From: Gemmatimonadota bacterium
Lineage (GTDB): Bacteria > Gemmatimonadota > Gemmatimonadetes > Palauibacterales > Palauibacteraceae
Direction of reading: 5' to 3'
NCBI GenBank assembly: GCA_022825725.1
Contig: JAJDWE010000075.1
Coordinates: 107,501 to 171,500, forward strand
Length of the DNA stretch: 64,000 nucleotides
Shown: piece after piece, positions 25,922 to 34,023 of the stretch
Numbering within the stretch: the first letter of the stretch is position 1
Layout: every line of letters begins with the position of its first letter
Position numbers and translations under genes: made by a program
The notes under the pieces: generated by a model
The model's input: only the letters and a program-made list of their open reading frames with translations
Databases searched by the model: none
What the model was told of the DNA's origin: nothing

Positions 25922-27330
25922 CGCTTTTCCCCCCGTCCCGCGCTCCGCCGACTCCGGGCGAAGAAGGGCATCCGTTTCGAAAAGTCCACCGGCATGGCCC
26001 GGCGGACTTCGGTCATCACGTCGAGCGTCACTTCGGCGTGCCCGCGGTCGCGCGCGAACTTCTCTACCCGCTCCGCCACCACGCCGCGCACGAAGCTGGG
26101 GATGGCGCTGAGCCGCGCATCGGCCTCCGCGCTCCACTGAAGCTGCTGCTCGGCCGCCGAGCCGTACGTGACCGGCCGGCGCGGTTCGATCGCCTCGGCG
26201 ATTCCGGGCGCCGGCTCGTACGCGCACGACGGATCCGGACCGAGCAGGTCGCCGTCCACCGCGTAGGCACGGGCGCGGCAACCGCCGCAGATGGCGCGGT
26301 ACTCGCAGCGCCCGCACTTTCCGCCCGGTTCGCCGTCGCGCAGCAGGCGGAAGACGGTCGCCTCCCGCCAGATCTCGCCGAAAGACGCCTCGGAGAGGTC
26401 GCCGGCCACCTCCGGCATGTACGGGCACGGCGTCACCTTGCCCTCGGGCGTGATGCGGCAGTACTGGACGCCGCAGGGGCAGCGGGTCCGGTAGTTCAGG
26501 AGCGGAGAGTCCGGATCCCTTTCGTACACATGCCGCATGAGTTGCGGCTGGCACTTGGAGCGGATCATGAGCCGCCCGCGGTAGTCCCGCTGGAGTTCGG
26601 CGAGCCGGACGACGATTTCGTCGTTCTCCGCGGGGGCGAGGCCCCGCATTCCCTCTCCCCTGCCCGTCTCGACGAGGAAATAGACGTTGAGGCAGACGGC
26701 GCCCTTCGCATCGGCCCAGGCGGCGATGGCGTCGAGTTCGTCCCGGTTCCCGCGCGTGACAGTGAACTGGATGAGGAAGTCGAGGCGGTGCTCCGCCAGC
26801 CGGTCGACCGCGGCGAGCGTGTCTTCGAGGGCGCCCTCGCCGTGCCGGAAGCGGTCGTGATAGCGCGGGTCGAGGGAGTCGATGCTCAGGGCCACGCCCT
26901 GCACGCCGGCCGCCTTGAGCGAGGCGATGCGCTCATCGGTGAGTCCGGTGCCGTTCGTGCCCACGGTCACGGTGGCGCCGCGTTCAGAGGCGTAGGCCGC
27001 GATCTCCTCGAGGTCGGAGCGCACGAGCGGCTCCCCCCCGCTGAGGATGAGGAGGGGGGATGGACTCACTTCCAGGACCTGATCGACGACGCGGAAGCAC
27101 GCTGCGGTATCGAGCTCGTCGTCGGACCCATGCCAGGATCCGGCGGAGATATAGCAGTGGGAGCAGGCAAGATTGCAGCGGCGCGTCAGGTTCCAGGCGA
27201 CAACGTGCGGGATGGCGACATCGGGTTCGGTGCGCGGCGACGCGGCGGCTGGGGCGCCGTCCCAGAGCGAACCGGGCACGGCCGGGCTCCGGTGCGCGAC
27301 AGCTTCCGCGGCCAGCGGAGCGCCGGTCAC
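25918..27330 (-). CDS. Radical SAM/SPASM-like protein with C-terminal PCP_red-like domain
   Basis: A 470-aa product. The radical SAM cluster is Cys52, Cys56 and Cys59 in TRRCNLACSHCYIS, followed by ILSGGEPLVRSDL and VGTNGTGL. A C-terminal cysteine-rich region (RTRCPCGVQYCRITPEG; GGKCGRCEYRAICGGC) is SPASM/Twitch-like and may hold extra Fe-S clusters. The architecture resembles NirJ/AhbD-type haem-modifying enzymes. The last 65 residues (WSAEADARL, IPSFVRGVVAERVEKFA) form a PCP_red-like domain shared with two neighbours. The GTG start overlaps the Usp gene stop (GTGA). A cofactor-maturation role for the CydA-like oxidase is inferred. Confidence 0.85.
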   Translation of the reverse strand: MTGAPLAAEAVAHRSPAVPGSLWDGAPAAASPRTEPDVAIPHVVAWNLTRRCNLACSHCYISAGSWHGSDDELDTAACFRVVDQVLEVSPSPLLILSGGEPLVRSDLEEIAAYASERGATVTVGTNGTGLTDERIASLKAAGVQGVALSIDSLDPRYHDRFRHGEGALEDTLAAVDRLAEHRLDFLIQFTVTRGNRDELDAIAAWADAKGAVCLNVYFLVETGRGEGMRGLAPAENDEIVVRLAELQRDYRGRLMIRSKCQPQLMRHVYERDPDSPLLNYRTRCPCGVQYCRITPEGKVTPCPYMPEVAGDLSEASFGEIWREATVFRLLRDGEPGGKCGRCEYRAICGGCRARAYAVDGDLLGPDPSCAYEPAPGIAEAIEPRRPVTYGSAAEQQLQWSAEADARLSAIPSFVRGVVAERVEKFARDRGHAEVTLDVMTEVRRAMPVDFSKRMPFFARSRRSAGRGEKR

Positions 27331-29558
27331 TTCGGGCGCGATCCCTGCTCCGAAGCGGGATCGCTCTCCGCTCCCGACTCCTCTCCGAGTTCCGTACGCG
27401 CGAACTTCTCGACGGCTGCGCGGGCATCGTCGGGCGAGACCATCTTGAAGTCGACGGGACAGTCCTCCGCCTGCTGCTCGATGTCGCGGATGGGACAGCG
27501 CGTCACCCCGGAGGCCTTCGCCTCCTCGATGAAGCGCTTCATCTCCTCGCTCATCCCGTCGACGCCGGCGGCCTCGGCCCGCGCCTGCTTCGCCTTCAAC
27601 TCGTTGAACATCACGAGCATCGTGTCGAGGTCGAACTCGTCGGCCGCGATCATCGCGTCCTTGTTTTCGTCCATCACGACCGTCGTCACGCGCCACATGC
27701 CCTGGTCGCGGGCGAAGCGCTCCACCGTGTTCCGGGCGAGGGGACGCGCGATCAGCGGTACCCGCCCCAGGCGTTCGAATGCCTCGTGCGTCCACACGAT
27801 CGGGTCGGCGGCCGTGCGGTCGCGGGGGATCTGGTTGTCCGTGACCGGACACTTCGCCATCACCGGGAGGGGGGCCTCGAAGGCGTCGGCGTCGCTCGTC
27901 TCCACGACGGTGCGCTTCATCGCCTCATCCGCCTTCACCTCGGCGAGGGCGAGTTCCTCCGCATCGCCGATCCCCATCACGAGCTGCATGTGGGTCGGGA
28001 GGAGCTTCTTGATCGCCTCGTCGAGGCGTTCGTTGGTCACGACGGGCAACTGGTCGCGGTTCCAGAGTTCCGCCTTCTCGCCGTTCGCGCGGCCGTTGGC
28101 GGCCTCTCCGACCTCGGCGATCGAAGGCGCGGCGCCGGTCTCGAGGGCTTCGCGCGCCACCTGCGCCGTGCCGTTCGTCGCGGTCTCGGAGGCCCGGTAC
28201 TTCTTCTCGTCCTTCGGATTCGGGACGAACGCGGCCGCGTAACGGCTCCCCGGCCCGTAGTGCTCGAGGACGAACTCCTCGACGGCCTTGCGCGCGATCC
28301 CGAGGGCGAAGGGCGGCACGCGCAGGATCCTCACCTCCGCTTCGGGCGCCCACTCGAGCCCGGCCTCCCCGTCCTCTTCGATCCAGGGGATCTCCTCCGG
28401 GCGCACCTGCTCGGTCCCGATCAGGAGCACGTTCGCGTCGGAGAGGTGGACGAGGTTGTCGGCCTGCGACCCGAGGTCCGTGCCCTCGATCCGGTGCGAG
28501 CCGTGGCGGGCCACGACGATCAGGGAAGGATCGATCTCCTCGGCCCACTTGAGGAGGGCGTCGAACGGCTTCCCGATGAGGACCTGGGTCTCGATCTCGA
28601 CTTCGGGATACTCGCTCGCCATCACCTCGGCCCGCTTGATGTTCGCCTTGCAGAGGCGGAGGAGGCCCTTGTCGATGATGTTGTTGTGGAGTTCTTCCTG
28701 TTCCTCGAACTTGAACACCTTCGAGGCCTGGACCGAGAGCACGTCCTTGATGTTGTGGAAGACGACGTGGTGGTACTGCACGTCGAAGGCGCTCGCGATG
28801 TAGACCTTGGCCCCGTACTCGCGAGCCATATCGAGCGCGATCCGCAGCCCCTTGTACGCGTAGGCCGACCCGTCCACGCCGACGAGCCACTTGCCGCCTT
28901 CGAGCGGCCGGTCGTCGCGGATGATGAGCGCGTCCTTCTCGATCCCGCGGAGAGAGCGCGCGACGACGCCGCCGAGCCGGCTCCGCTCCTGCCGCCCGAG
29001 ACCGTGAGCGCCGATGGCGACGAGGTCGTACTCGCGGCCGGAAGTGCCCGCGAGCTTGTCCTCCTGTTCCTCGTCCTCGGCCAGCAGGCGGCCGTTCTCG
29101 CCCAGCTTGACGTCCGTGCGCTGCTTCTCGCTGCCGTCGTAGTTGTGGGCGATGTTGGGATCGAAGCCGATGAGGCTCGGGAGACGTCCGCCGCCGCGGT
29201 TCGCCTCGTTGATGATCTCCTCGTAATTGATGCCCTCGAGGAGCTGCCGCGTGATGGTCACGCCGGCTTCGCTACAGCGGCGGTGGAGCTGGTCCAGGAA
29301 GCTGTCGGAGATGAGCTGCAGCCCCTTCTCGATCAGCTTGTCGTGGATTTTCCGCTGCCTGCGGATCTCGGCCGGCTCCTGGAACTGGGCCGGGAGCCCG
29401 ATTTCGAGCTGGCGGAACCGGATGTCGTGGAGGCGCGCGGCGTAGACGTGGGAGCCGGTGATGCGGCCCCCGAAGCGAGCGCAGAGTTCGATGGCGCGGT
29501 CCACGGCCCAATCCGACTCGCGCGAGTTATCGACCGGGACAAATACCTCTCGATACAT
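27327..29558 (-). CDS. Tandem universal-stress domains with PCP_red-like C-terminal segments
   Basis: A 743-aa product. Usp domain 1 begins YREVFVPVDNSRESDWAVDRA and includes YDLVAIGAHGLGRQERSRLGG. Usp domain 2 begins KWLVGVDGSAYAYKGL and includes VARHGSHRIEGTDLGS and ANVLLIG, an ATP-binding-type loop. The C-terminal 330 residues hold repeated helical units: VPPFALGIARKAVEEFV, WTHEAFERLGRVPLIARPLA with NTVERFARDQG, and ARAAVEKFARTELG, related to the PCP_red-like domain of its neighbours. GGAG upstream supports ATG 29558. A nucleotide-binding scaffold is a reasonable guess; no catalytic role is evident. Confidence 0.8.
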   Translation of the reverse strand: MYREVFVPVDNSRESDWAVDRAIELCARFGGRITGSHVYAARLHDIRFRQLEIGLPAQFQEPAEIRRQRKIHDKLIEKGLQLISDSFLDQLHRRCSEAGVTITRQLLEGINYEEIINEANRGGGRLPSLIGFDPNIAHNYDGSEKQRTDVKLGENGRLLAEDEEQEDKLAGTSGREYDLVAIGAHGLGRQERSRLGGVVARSLRGIEKDALIIRDDRPLEGGKWLVGVDGSAYAYKGLRIALDMAREYGAKVYIASAFDVQYHHVVFHNIKDVLSVQASKVFKFEEQEELHNNIIDKGLLRLCKANIKRAEVMASEYPEVEIETQVLIGKPFDALLKWAEEIDPSLIVVARHGSHRIEGTDLGSQADNLVHLSDANVLLIGTEQVRPEEIPWIEEDGEAGLEWAPEAEVRILRVPPFALGIARKAVEEFVLEHYGPGSRYAAAFVPNPKDEKKYRASETATNGTAQVAREALETGAAPSIAEVGEAANGRANGEKAELWNRDQLPVVTNERLDEAIKKLLPTHMQLVMGIGDAEELALAEVKADEAMKRTVVETSDADAFEAPLPVMAKCPVTDNQIPRDRTAADPIVWTHEAFERLGRVPLIARPLARNTVERFARDQGMWRVTTVVMDENKDAMIAADEFDLDTMLVMFNELKAKQARAEAAGVDGMSEEMKRFIEEAKASGVTRCPIRDIEQQAEDCPVDFKMVSPDDARAAVEKFARTELGEESGAESDPASEQGSRPK

Positions 29559-29696
29559 GGCGCTCCGTTGGACGGCGTACTGCGGCCGGTTCACGCTTCT
29601 CGCGCCAGCCTCGCCCGGGTGCGAAGCCCGGATATACGCAGTCCGCGAAGATCGGCCACGGACAAGGAATTCAGCGATGCTGGTTCAAGGCCTTCG

Positions 29697-29721
29697 GGGT
29701 CCCCGGAGGTCCGGACCCCCG
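29697..29721 (-). other. Hairpin between the ABC permease and Usp genes
   Basis: On the minus strand GGGGTCC and GGACCCC can pair across a short loop. No T-run follows, so it is not a convincing intrinsic terminator. The rest of the 212-base gap (29559-29770) holds no clear promoter that I can identify. Confidence 0.3.
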
Positions 29722-29770
29722 CTTATGGGCCAAGAAGTTGCGGCTGACCAAGAGGAAAGTCAAACGCCAT

Positions 29771-30478
29771 CTAGAGAGTTCTCGGCCAGCGGAGGCGACG
29801 GCTCCAATCCGAGGCGAAAATCGCGGCCCCGAAGGTGAAGCCGGCGGCGACGAGAAGGCTGCGGAGCCAGGCCGAATCGTCCATGGGCATCGGCCCGACG
29901 GCGGCCCCCAGGGCGGCCCGGAGAGGGGTGTAGGGATTCCAGTCCGCGACGAGAGATGTCCAGCCCGGCGCGGGCGTCCGGAAGAAGCCGGCGAAGTGCA
30001 GCAGGAGGAGCGACAGCGCTGCCGAAGCAAGGGCGGCCTCGGCGAGGGACCGAACCGCGGCGGCGACGAGAGGGCCGAGGAGATTGGCGAACCAGAGCGT
30101 CGCGAGGGTCGCGAGGAGGACGACGGGGGCCGCGCGCAAGCCGCCGGCCGACCACAGGAGGACGAACAGGGTCGGAACGAGTTGCACGGTGTCGACCGCG
30201 GTACCGGCAAGGGTCCTCTCCAGCAGCCAGCGGAGAGCCGGATACCCCGCCCGCAGGATCTCGTCGAGCCAGCCGTCCCGGGCATCCCGCACGGCCGGGA
30301 TCGCCGAGCCGAACGCTCCGAAGAAGACGATGAACACCCCAAAGACGGCGACACGGTGGGGGGCCGCCGCTTCGCTGAGCGCGACCGGCGTGAGAAGGAG
30401 GAGCGGCACGGCCACGTTCCAGGCGAAGAGCCGGCGCCGCGCGAGAGCCGAACGCCACGCCAGACGCCAGATCGTCAC
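29771..30478 (-). CDS. ABC-2-type/CcmB-like permease
   Basis: A 235-aa membrane protein with about six helices and charged N-terminus (TIWRLAWRSALARRRLFAW), a topology shared by CcmB and NosY-type permeases. Blocks such as FGAFGSAIPAVRDARDGWLDEILRAG and WNPYTPLRAALGAAVG fit exporters of this group. The GTG start overlaps the ATPase stop (GTGA), so the two form a transporter. The substrate is not shown; the ferredoxin, Mrp and cytochrome genes nearby suggest a role in cofactor or cytochrome assembly. Confidence 0.75.
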   Translation of the reverse strand: MTIWRLAWRSALARRRLFAWNVAVPLLLLTPVALSEAAAPHRVAVFGVFIVFFGAFGSAIPAVRDARDGWLDEILRAGYPALRWLLERTLAGTAVDTVQLVPTLFVLLWSAGGLRAAPVVLLATLATLWFANLLGPLVAAAVRSLAEAALASAALSLLLLHFAGFFRTPAPGWTSLVADWNPYTPLRAALGAAVGPMPMDDSAWLRSLLVAAGFTFGAAIFASDWSRRLRWPRTL

Positions 30479-31425
30479 GCGGTGTCCTCCGCGGTCTCTT
30501 CGAGGTCCCGTCCCGTCAGGATCGCGAAGGCGTCCGCGAGGCCGGGCTCCCGCACGTCCACGGAGGCAACGGAGGCTCCGGCGCGCAGGATCCACGCGAG
30601 CGTCTCCGGGAGGGCGCGGCTCGGATCCTCGACCTCCAGGAGCAGGCTGTCCTCCGCCCAGGAAGCCGGACGCACGCCCGCCGGCGCGGGATCGAGAGCA
30701 TAGCGGTCCGGATGCCCTCCCGCCGGGAACCGGATCTCGACCCGCGGGCGGACGCCGATCCGTTCGAGCAACCGGGCCGGAGTGTCCGCCACCTCGCAAC
30801 GCCCGTCGACAATGAAGGCCACCCGGTCGCAGTGCGCCGCGGCGAACCCGGGGTCATGGACGGAGAGCACCGCGGTGCCTCCCGCGGCCCGGTGGTCGGC
30901 GAGCGCCGCGGCGAACGCCGCACGGCCTCCGGGGTCGAGGCCCGCCAGCGGTTCGTCCAGGAGGAGCAGCCGGGGTCGCGCGCCGAAGGCGGCCGCGAGG
31001 GCGAGGCGTCGACGCATCCCGCTCGAATAGGTGCCGGCCGGACGCTTCGCATCGCCCGACAGGCCGAAACGCTCGATCCACGCGTCGGCCGCGGCCCGGG
31101 CCTCCCGGGGCCGCGCGCCGTGAAGTTCGAGGAGGGTGGCTGCGTTCTCGCGCCCGCCGAGCCAGGACCGCAGCGCCGGCTGATCGGGGGCGAGCCACCG
31201 CTGACGGGCGTCGTCCACCGAGGAATCTCGCCGCAGGCCCGGGATCCCGTCGCCTGCGAGGAGTCGGAGAAAGGTGGATTTGCCGCACCCGTTCGGGCCG
31301 AGGAGTCCGAGTCGTTCTCCGTCCCGGATCTCGAGCGAAAGTTCGTGAAGGGCGGCACTCCCATCGGGGTAGGTGTAGCTGACGCCCCGCGCCGCGACGA
31401 GCGGCGGAACGGCGGGGCGGGTCAA
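30475..31425 (-). CDS. ABC transporter ATP-binding protein
   Basis: A 316-aa product. Walker A is GPNGCGKST, the signature YSSGMRRRLALA, Walker B LLLLDEPLAGLD and the switch His is in LSVHDPG. A C-terminal extension of about 100 residues (PRVEIRFPAGG onward) recalls NosF- or lipid-exporter-type ATPases. The TTG start at 31425 overlaps the ferredoxin stop (TTGA) and gives the conserved N-terminus. It powers the adjacent CcmB-like permease. Confidence 0.88.
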   Translation of the reverse strand: MTRPAVPPLVAARGVSYTYPDGSAALHELSLEIRDGERLGLLGPNGCGKSTFLRLLAGDGIPGLRRDSSVDDARQRWLAPDQPALRSWLGGRENAATLLELHGARPREARAAADAWIERFGLSGDAKRPAGTYSSGMRRRLALAAAFGARPRLLLLDEPLAGLDPGGRAAFAAALADHRAAGGTAVLSVHDPGFAAAHCDRVAFIVDGRCEVADTPARLLERIGVRPRVEIRFPAGGHPDRYALDPAPAGVRPASWAEDSLLLEVEDPSRALPETLAWILRAGASVASVDVREPGLADAFAILTGRDLEETAEDTA

Positions 31426-31673
31426 GGGACGATCTCGATCCCGTCCTCCCAGACGGTGATCGCATCGACGGGGCAGGATGCGCACGCCTCAAGGAAACGC
31501 TTTCGCGACGCATGTTCCGGGGTCGTGAACACGGCCACGCCATCCTCGTCGAGGTCGAACGCCTCCGGCGCTTCCTCGATGCAGTCGCCGAACCCGACGC
31601 ACAGGTCGCGGTCGACGACCGCCCGGACGCCGTGAACTTCCCGTTCGATCAGCGGATCCGGAGCGCCTTCCAT
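31422..31673 (-). CDS. Small single-cluster ferredoxin ([3Fe-4S] or [4Fe-4S])
   Basis: An 83-aa product with Cys25 and Cys31 in DLCVGFGDCIEEAPEAF and Cys64 and Cys67 in ACASCPVDAI. The CxxxxxC spacing with a later CP is that of bacterial [3Fe-4S]-type ferredoxins, where the middle ligand is absent; the fourth Cys could allow [4Fe-4S]. The ATG and the preceding stop share one base (TGATG). It may donate electrons to the radical SAM enzyme encoded downstream (inference). Confidence 0.88.
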   Translation of the reverse strand: MEGAPDPLIEREVHGVRAVVDRDLCVGFGDCIEEAPEAFDLDEDGVAVFTTPEHASRKRFLEACASCPVDAITVWEDGIEIVP

Positions 31674-32116
31674 CACATCCCCTCCAGTCCGAGATCGGTA
31701 CGCGCGCGGTCCATGACGGCGGGGGTCATCTCCTCGATCCCCCGCTCCTTGGCGTAGTCGCTGTAGATCTTCTTCACCATCCCCCGGACGAACGAGGGGA
31801 CGAGACCGAGCCGCTCCACCGCCTCCACACTCCATCGGACGCCCCCCGGACTCGCCGCGGGGGGCGACTCGAAGGCTTCGTCCCTGCCTGTGGCCACCCC
31901 GCTGCGAATGCCCTCGAAGTTCGCGTCGGGCACCGTGCGGCCGCCCACCTTCACGCCGAGGGAACTCACGAGTTGCGTTTCCATGGGGTTGGCCAGCATC
32001 GCGGTCTTACGCCCGCAGTCCGGACACTTGAAGACGGCGGCCATCGTGCCGTCGCCCGGCACGGCGCGTTCGTCGAACGCCATCTGCCGGTCGCATTCGA
32101 GGCAGAGGAACTTCAC
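31673..32116 (-). CDS. Zinc-ribbon protein with a PCP_red-like C-terminal domain
   Basis: A 147-aa product. Cys5/Cys8 (FLCLECDRQM) and Cys31/Cys34 (KCPDCGRKT) form a zinc ribbon. Residues about 92-147 (RWSVEAVERLGLVPSFVRGM, then KIYSDYAKERG and TPAVMDRARTDLG) form a domain like the small helical PCP_red domain of protochlorophyllide reductase subunits. The same WS-x-EA-x(2)-RL-x(2)-[VI]P motif occurs in the radical SAM and Usp proteins encoded downstream. The GTG overlaps the Mrp stop (GTGA). Its function is unknown; an adaptor in Fe-S or tetrapyrrole handling is a guess. Confidence 0.8.
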   Translation of the reverse strand: MKFLCLECDRQMAFDERAVPGDGTMAAVFKCPDCGRKTAMLANPMETQLVSSLGVKVGGRTVPDANFEGIRSGVATGRDEAFESPPAASPGGVRWSVEAVERLGLVPSFVRGMVKKIYSDYAKERGIEEMTPAVMDRARTDLGLEGM

Positions 32117-32982
32117 AGCTGCTCCGCCAGGCGCCCGAGCGCCTCCGCCGCGGGCCCCGTCCCGGCCACCCACGGCTCGAGACGGCCTCCGTCGGCAGCG
32201 GCCCCCAACTCGGGGTCGAAGGGGAGGCGGGCGAGAAGCGGGACGTCGAAGCCTTTCGCAAGATCTTCGCCCGCGTCCCCGGCATGCAGCGGGACGAGGC
32301 GGCCGCAGGCGTCGCAGAGGACTCCCGACATGTTCTCGATCACCCCCAACAGGCGCAGGCCGCGTGTCCGCGCCATGTCGAGCGAGCGGGTCACGGAGTC
32401 GCGCGAAGCCGCGCTCGGGATCGTGACCGTGAGAACTCCCGCCAGTTGGGGGACGAGCACGTGCAGCTCGGCGAGACGCTGGGTACCCGGCGGCAGGTCG
32501 ACGAGTAGGACGTCGAGCTCCCCCCAGGCGACATCCGCGATGAACTCCCGCAGCGCTCCGCGCTCCTGGGCGCCGCGCCAGACGAAGCCGGCGTCGGCGG
32601 GTTCGCGCCAGGCGAGGGCACGCTCCGGCTCCAGCAGGAGCCCCATCGACATGACGCGCACCCCCGCCGGCGAGGTGGGCGGATCGAGTCCGTCCGGTCC
32701 CTCCGCGAGCGCCCCCGGTTCGATGCCCAGAAGGCGCGGAACGCTGGGACCGTTCAGATCCGCGTCGATAAGGCCCACGCGACGCCCCCGACGGGCCAGC
32801 GCCGTCGCGAGAAGGGCGGAGACGAGGCTCTTCCCCACCCCGCCCTTGCCGCTCATCACGGCGACGACCCGCGCCACGGAGGCGAGTCGAGCGGACACGC
32901 GCTCGTCCTGCGCCGCCATCTGATCGGGAAGATCCGAGGGCAGTTCGTCGACTTCGTGATAGGTGCGGATTCCGGAGTTCAT
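32113..32982 (-). CDS. Mrp/ApbC-type Fe-S cluster carrier ATPase
   Basis: A 289-aa P-loop NTPase of the MinD/Mrp group. The deviant Walker A is MSGKGGVGKS (residues 43-52), followed by IDADLNGPSVPRLL and LLVDLPPGTQ (Walker B). The CxxC in MSGVLCDACGR is where ApbC proteins hold a bridging [4Fe-4S] cluster. Length and motifs fit the short form without the N-terminal DUF59 domain. The ATG at 32982 gives the common MNSGIRTYHEV start; an in-frame ATG at 33069 was rejected as a poor fit. It heads the minus-strand cluster. Confidence 0.88.
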   Translation of the reverse strand: MNSGIRTYHEVDELPSDLPDQMAAQDERVSARLASVARVVAVMSGKGGVGKSLVSALLATALARRGRRVGLIDADLNGPSVPRLLGIEPGALAEGPDGLDPPTSPAGVRVMSMGLLLEPERALAWREPADAGFVWRGAQERGALREFIADVAWGELDVLLVDLPPGTQRLAELHVLVPQLAGVLTVTIPSAASRDSVTRSLDMARTRGLRLLGVIENMSGVLCDACGRLVPLHAGDAGEDLAKGFDVPLLARLPFDPELGAAADGGRLEPWVAGTGPAAEALGRLAEQL

Positions 32983-33041
32983 CGGGGGTGGAAGCTCCCA
33001 CCGGGCCTGTGAAGGGTCAACAGCATCACCGACAGCCTCAC

Positions 33042-33081
33042 CGAGACGACGTTTCGAGGTTCGTCTCGTCATCGTACGATG
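33042..33081. promoter_or_regulatory. Inverted repeat and palindrome in a divergent intergenic region
   Basis: An 8-bp inverted repeat, CGAGACGA (33042-33049) and TCGTCTCG (33061-33068), is followed at once by the perfect 12-bp palindrome CATCGTACGATG (33070-33081). Both lie in the 140-bp gap between the minus-strand mrp gene and the plus-strand membrane protein at 33123. They could be an operator or attenuator for either gene. Only the symmetry is seen directly. Confidence 0.4.
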
Positions 33082-33122
33082 TGTGACGGTTCCAGCGCCG
33101 TCCACCGTGAACGGAACGTCCC

Positions 33123-33350
33123 ATGTCGATCATCGGCTTTCACCGCTTCCTCATCGCCACGGCTATCGTGTTCTGCGCCGTCTTCGCCGCGTGGGAGTTC
33201 CGGATCTTCGCGAGCGCCGGCAGCGTCGGGGCGCTGCTCATCGGCGTCGCCTTCGCTCTCGCGGCAGCCGGTCTGGCCTATTATCTCGCCAACCTGACCA
33301 GGTTCCTGAGCGGAACCTGGCGCGACGCTCCGTGGCACCGGGAGCGGTGA
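33123..33350 (+). CDS. Small two-helix membrane protein
   Basis: A 75-aa product with two helices (IATAIVFCAVFAAWEF; VGALLIGVAFALAAAGLAYYLA) and a short basic tail (TWRDAPWHRER). GGAACGTCCC before ATG 33123 provides a possible ribosome binding site. No family is recognised. The HmuY-like gene begins 37 nt downstream in the same direction, and together they form a short plus-strand island between two long minus-strand runs. Confidence 0.55.
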   Translation: MSIIGFHRFLIATAIVFCAVFAAWEFRIFASAGSVGALLIGVAFALAAAGLAYYLANLTRFLSGTWRDAPWHRER

Positions 33351-33387
33351 GGCGCAGGTTCGGCAGGGTGGCGCTTCGGTAGACGGC

Positions 33388-34023
33388 GTGCGCGACGGGA
33401 GCGAGGAACGGGCGGGGGGAGGCCGGCCGGTCGTGCTTTATGTCGCGGGGGCCGCGTTCCTCTTCGTCATCGCCGTCGTCGTGGCCGGCTCGTTCGTAAG
33501 ACCCGATCCACTAACGTTCATCCCCACGCCCATCGCCCCGCAGCCTCCGGTGGATGGGTTCGTGGTGGATACCGTGACGATCGATGCGCGGGACGGCTCG
33601 CAGTGGATCCACTTCGATTTCGACAAGGGGAGCGCGGTCGATGGGCCGCTCGCGGGCTGGGATCTCGCGCTCAACCGGTACCACGTCGTCGTGAACGGCG
33701 GAACCGGATACCCCGGGGCCGGGGGGGCCATCGCCATCGGCGCGCCGTGGGAGGCCGTGACCGAGGCCCCGGCGTCCGGGTATGCGACGACGGAGCGCGC
33801 GCTGGAGGACGGCCCGGCAACGCCCGGGCTCGAGCGCTGGTATCGGTACGGGTTCTTCTCCCACCTCCTCGAGCCGAAGGACGAGACGTACGTGATCCGG
33901 ACTGCGGAGGGGCGTTACGCCAAGCTGAGGATCCTGAGCTACTACTGTCCCCAGGCGACGCCGGGATGCATGACCCTCGTGTACGGATACCAGGCCGACG
34001 GGTCGCGCCGCCTCACGGGCTGA
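33388..34023 (+). CDS. HmuY-like haem-binding family protein
   Basis: A 211-aa product with one N-terminal helix (VVLYVAGAAFLFVIAVVVAGSF) then a beta-rich domain. HmuY-like features are WIHFDFDKGSAV, GWDLALNRYHVVVNGGTG and the C-terminal YAKLRILSYYCP with CMTLVYGYQADGS. HmuY proteins of Bacteroidetes capture haem outside the cell. Here a membrane anchor replaces the lipoprotein signal, and no TonB-dependent receptor is adjacent. The 3' end overlaps the opposite-strand hemC by 11 bases. Haem binding is inferred from family only. Confidence 0.72.
   Translation: MRDGSEERAGGGRPVVLYVAGAAFLFVIAVVVAGSFVRPDPLTFIPTPIAPQPPVDGFVVDTVTIDARDGSQWIHFDFDKGSAVDGPLAGWDLALNRYHVVVNGGTGYPGAGGAIAIGAPWEAVTEAPASGYATTERALEDGPATPGLERWYRYGFFSHLLEPKDETYVIRTAEGRYAKLRILSYYCPQATPGCMTLVYGYQADGSRRLTG

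Noticed and set aside
32983-33069. Longer start of the Mrp ATPase at ATG 33069
   Set aside because: The added 29 residues are basic and unlike family N-termini, and they cross the inverted repeat and palindrome region.
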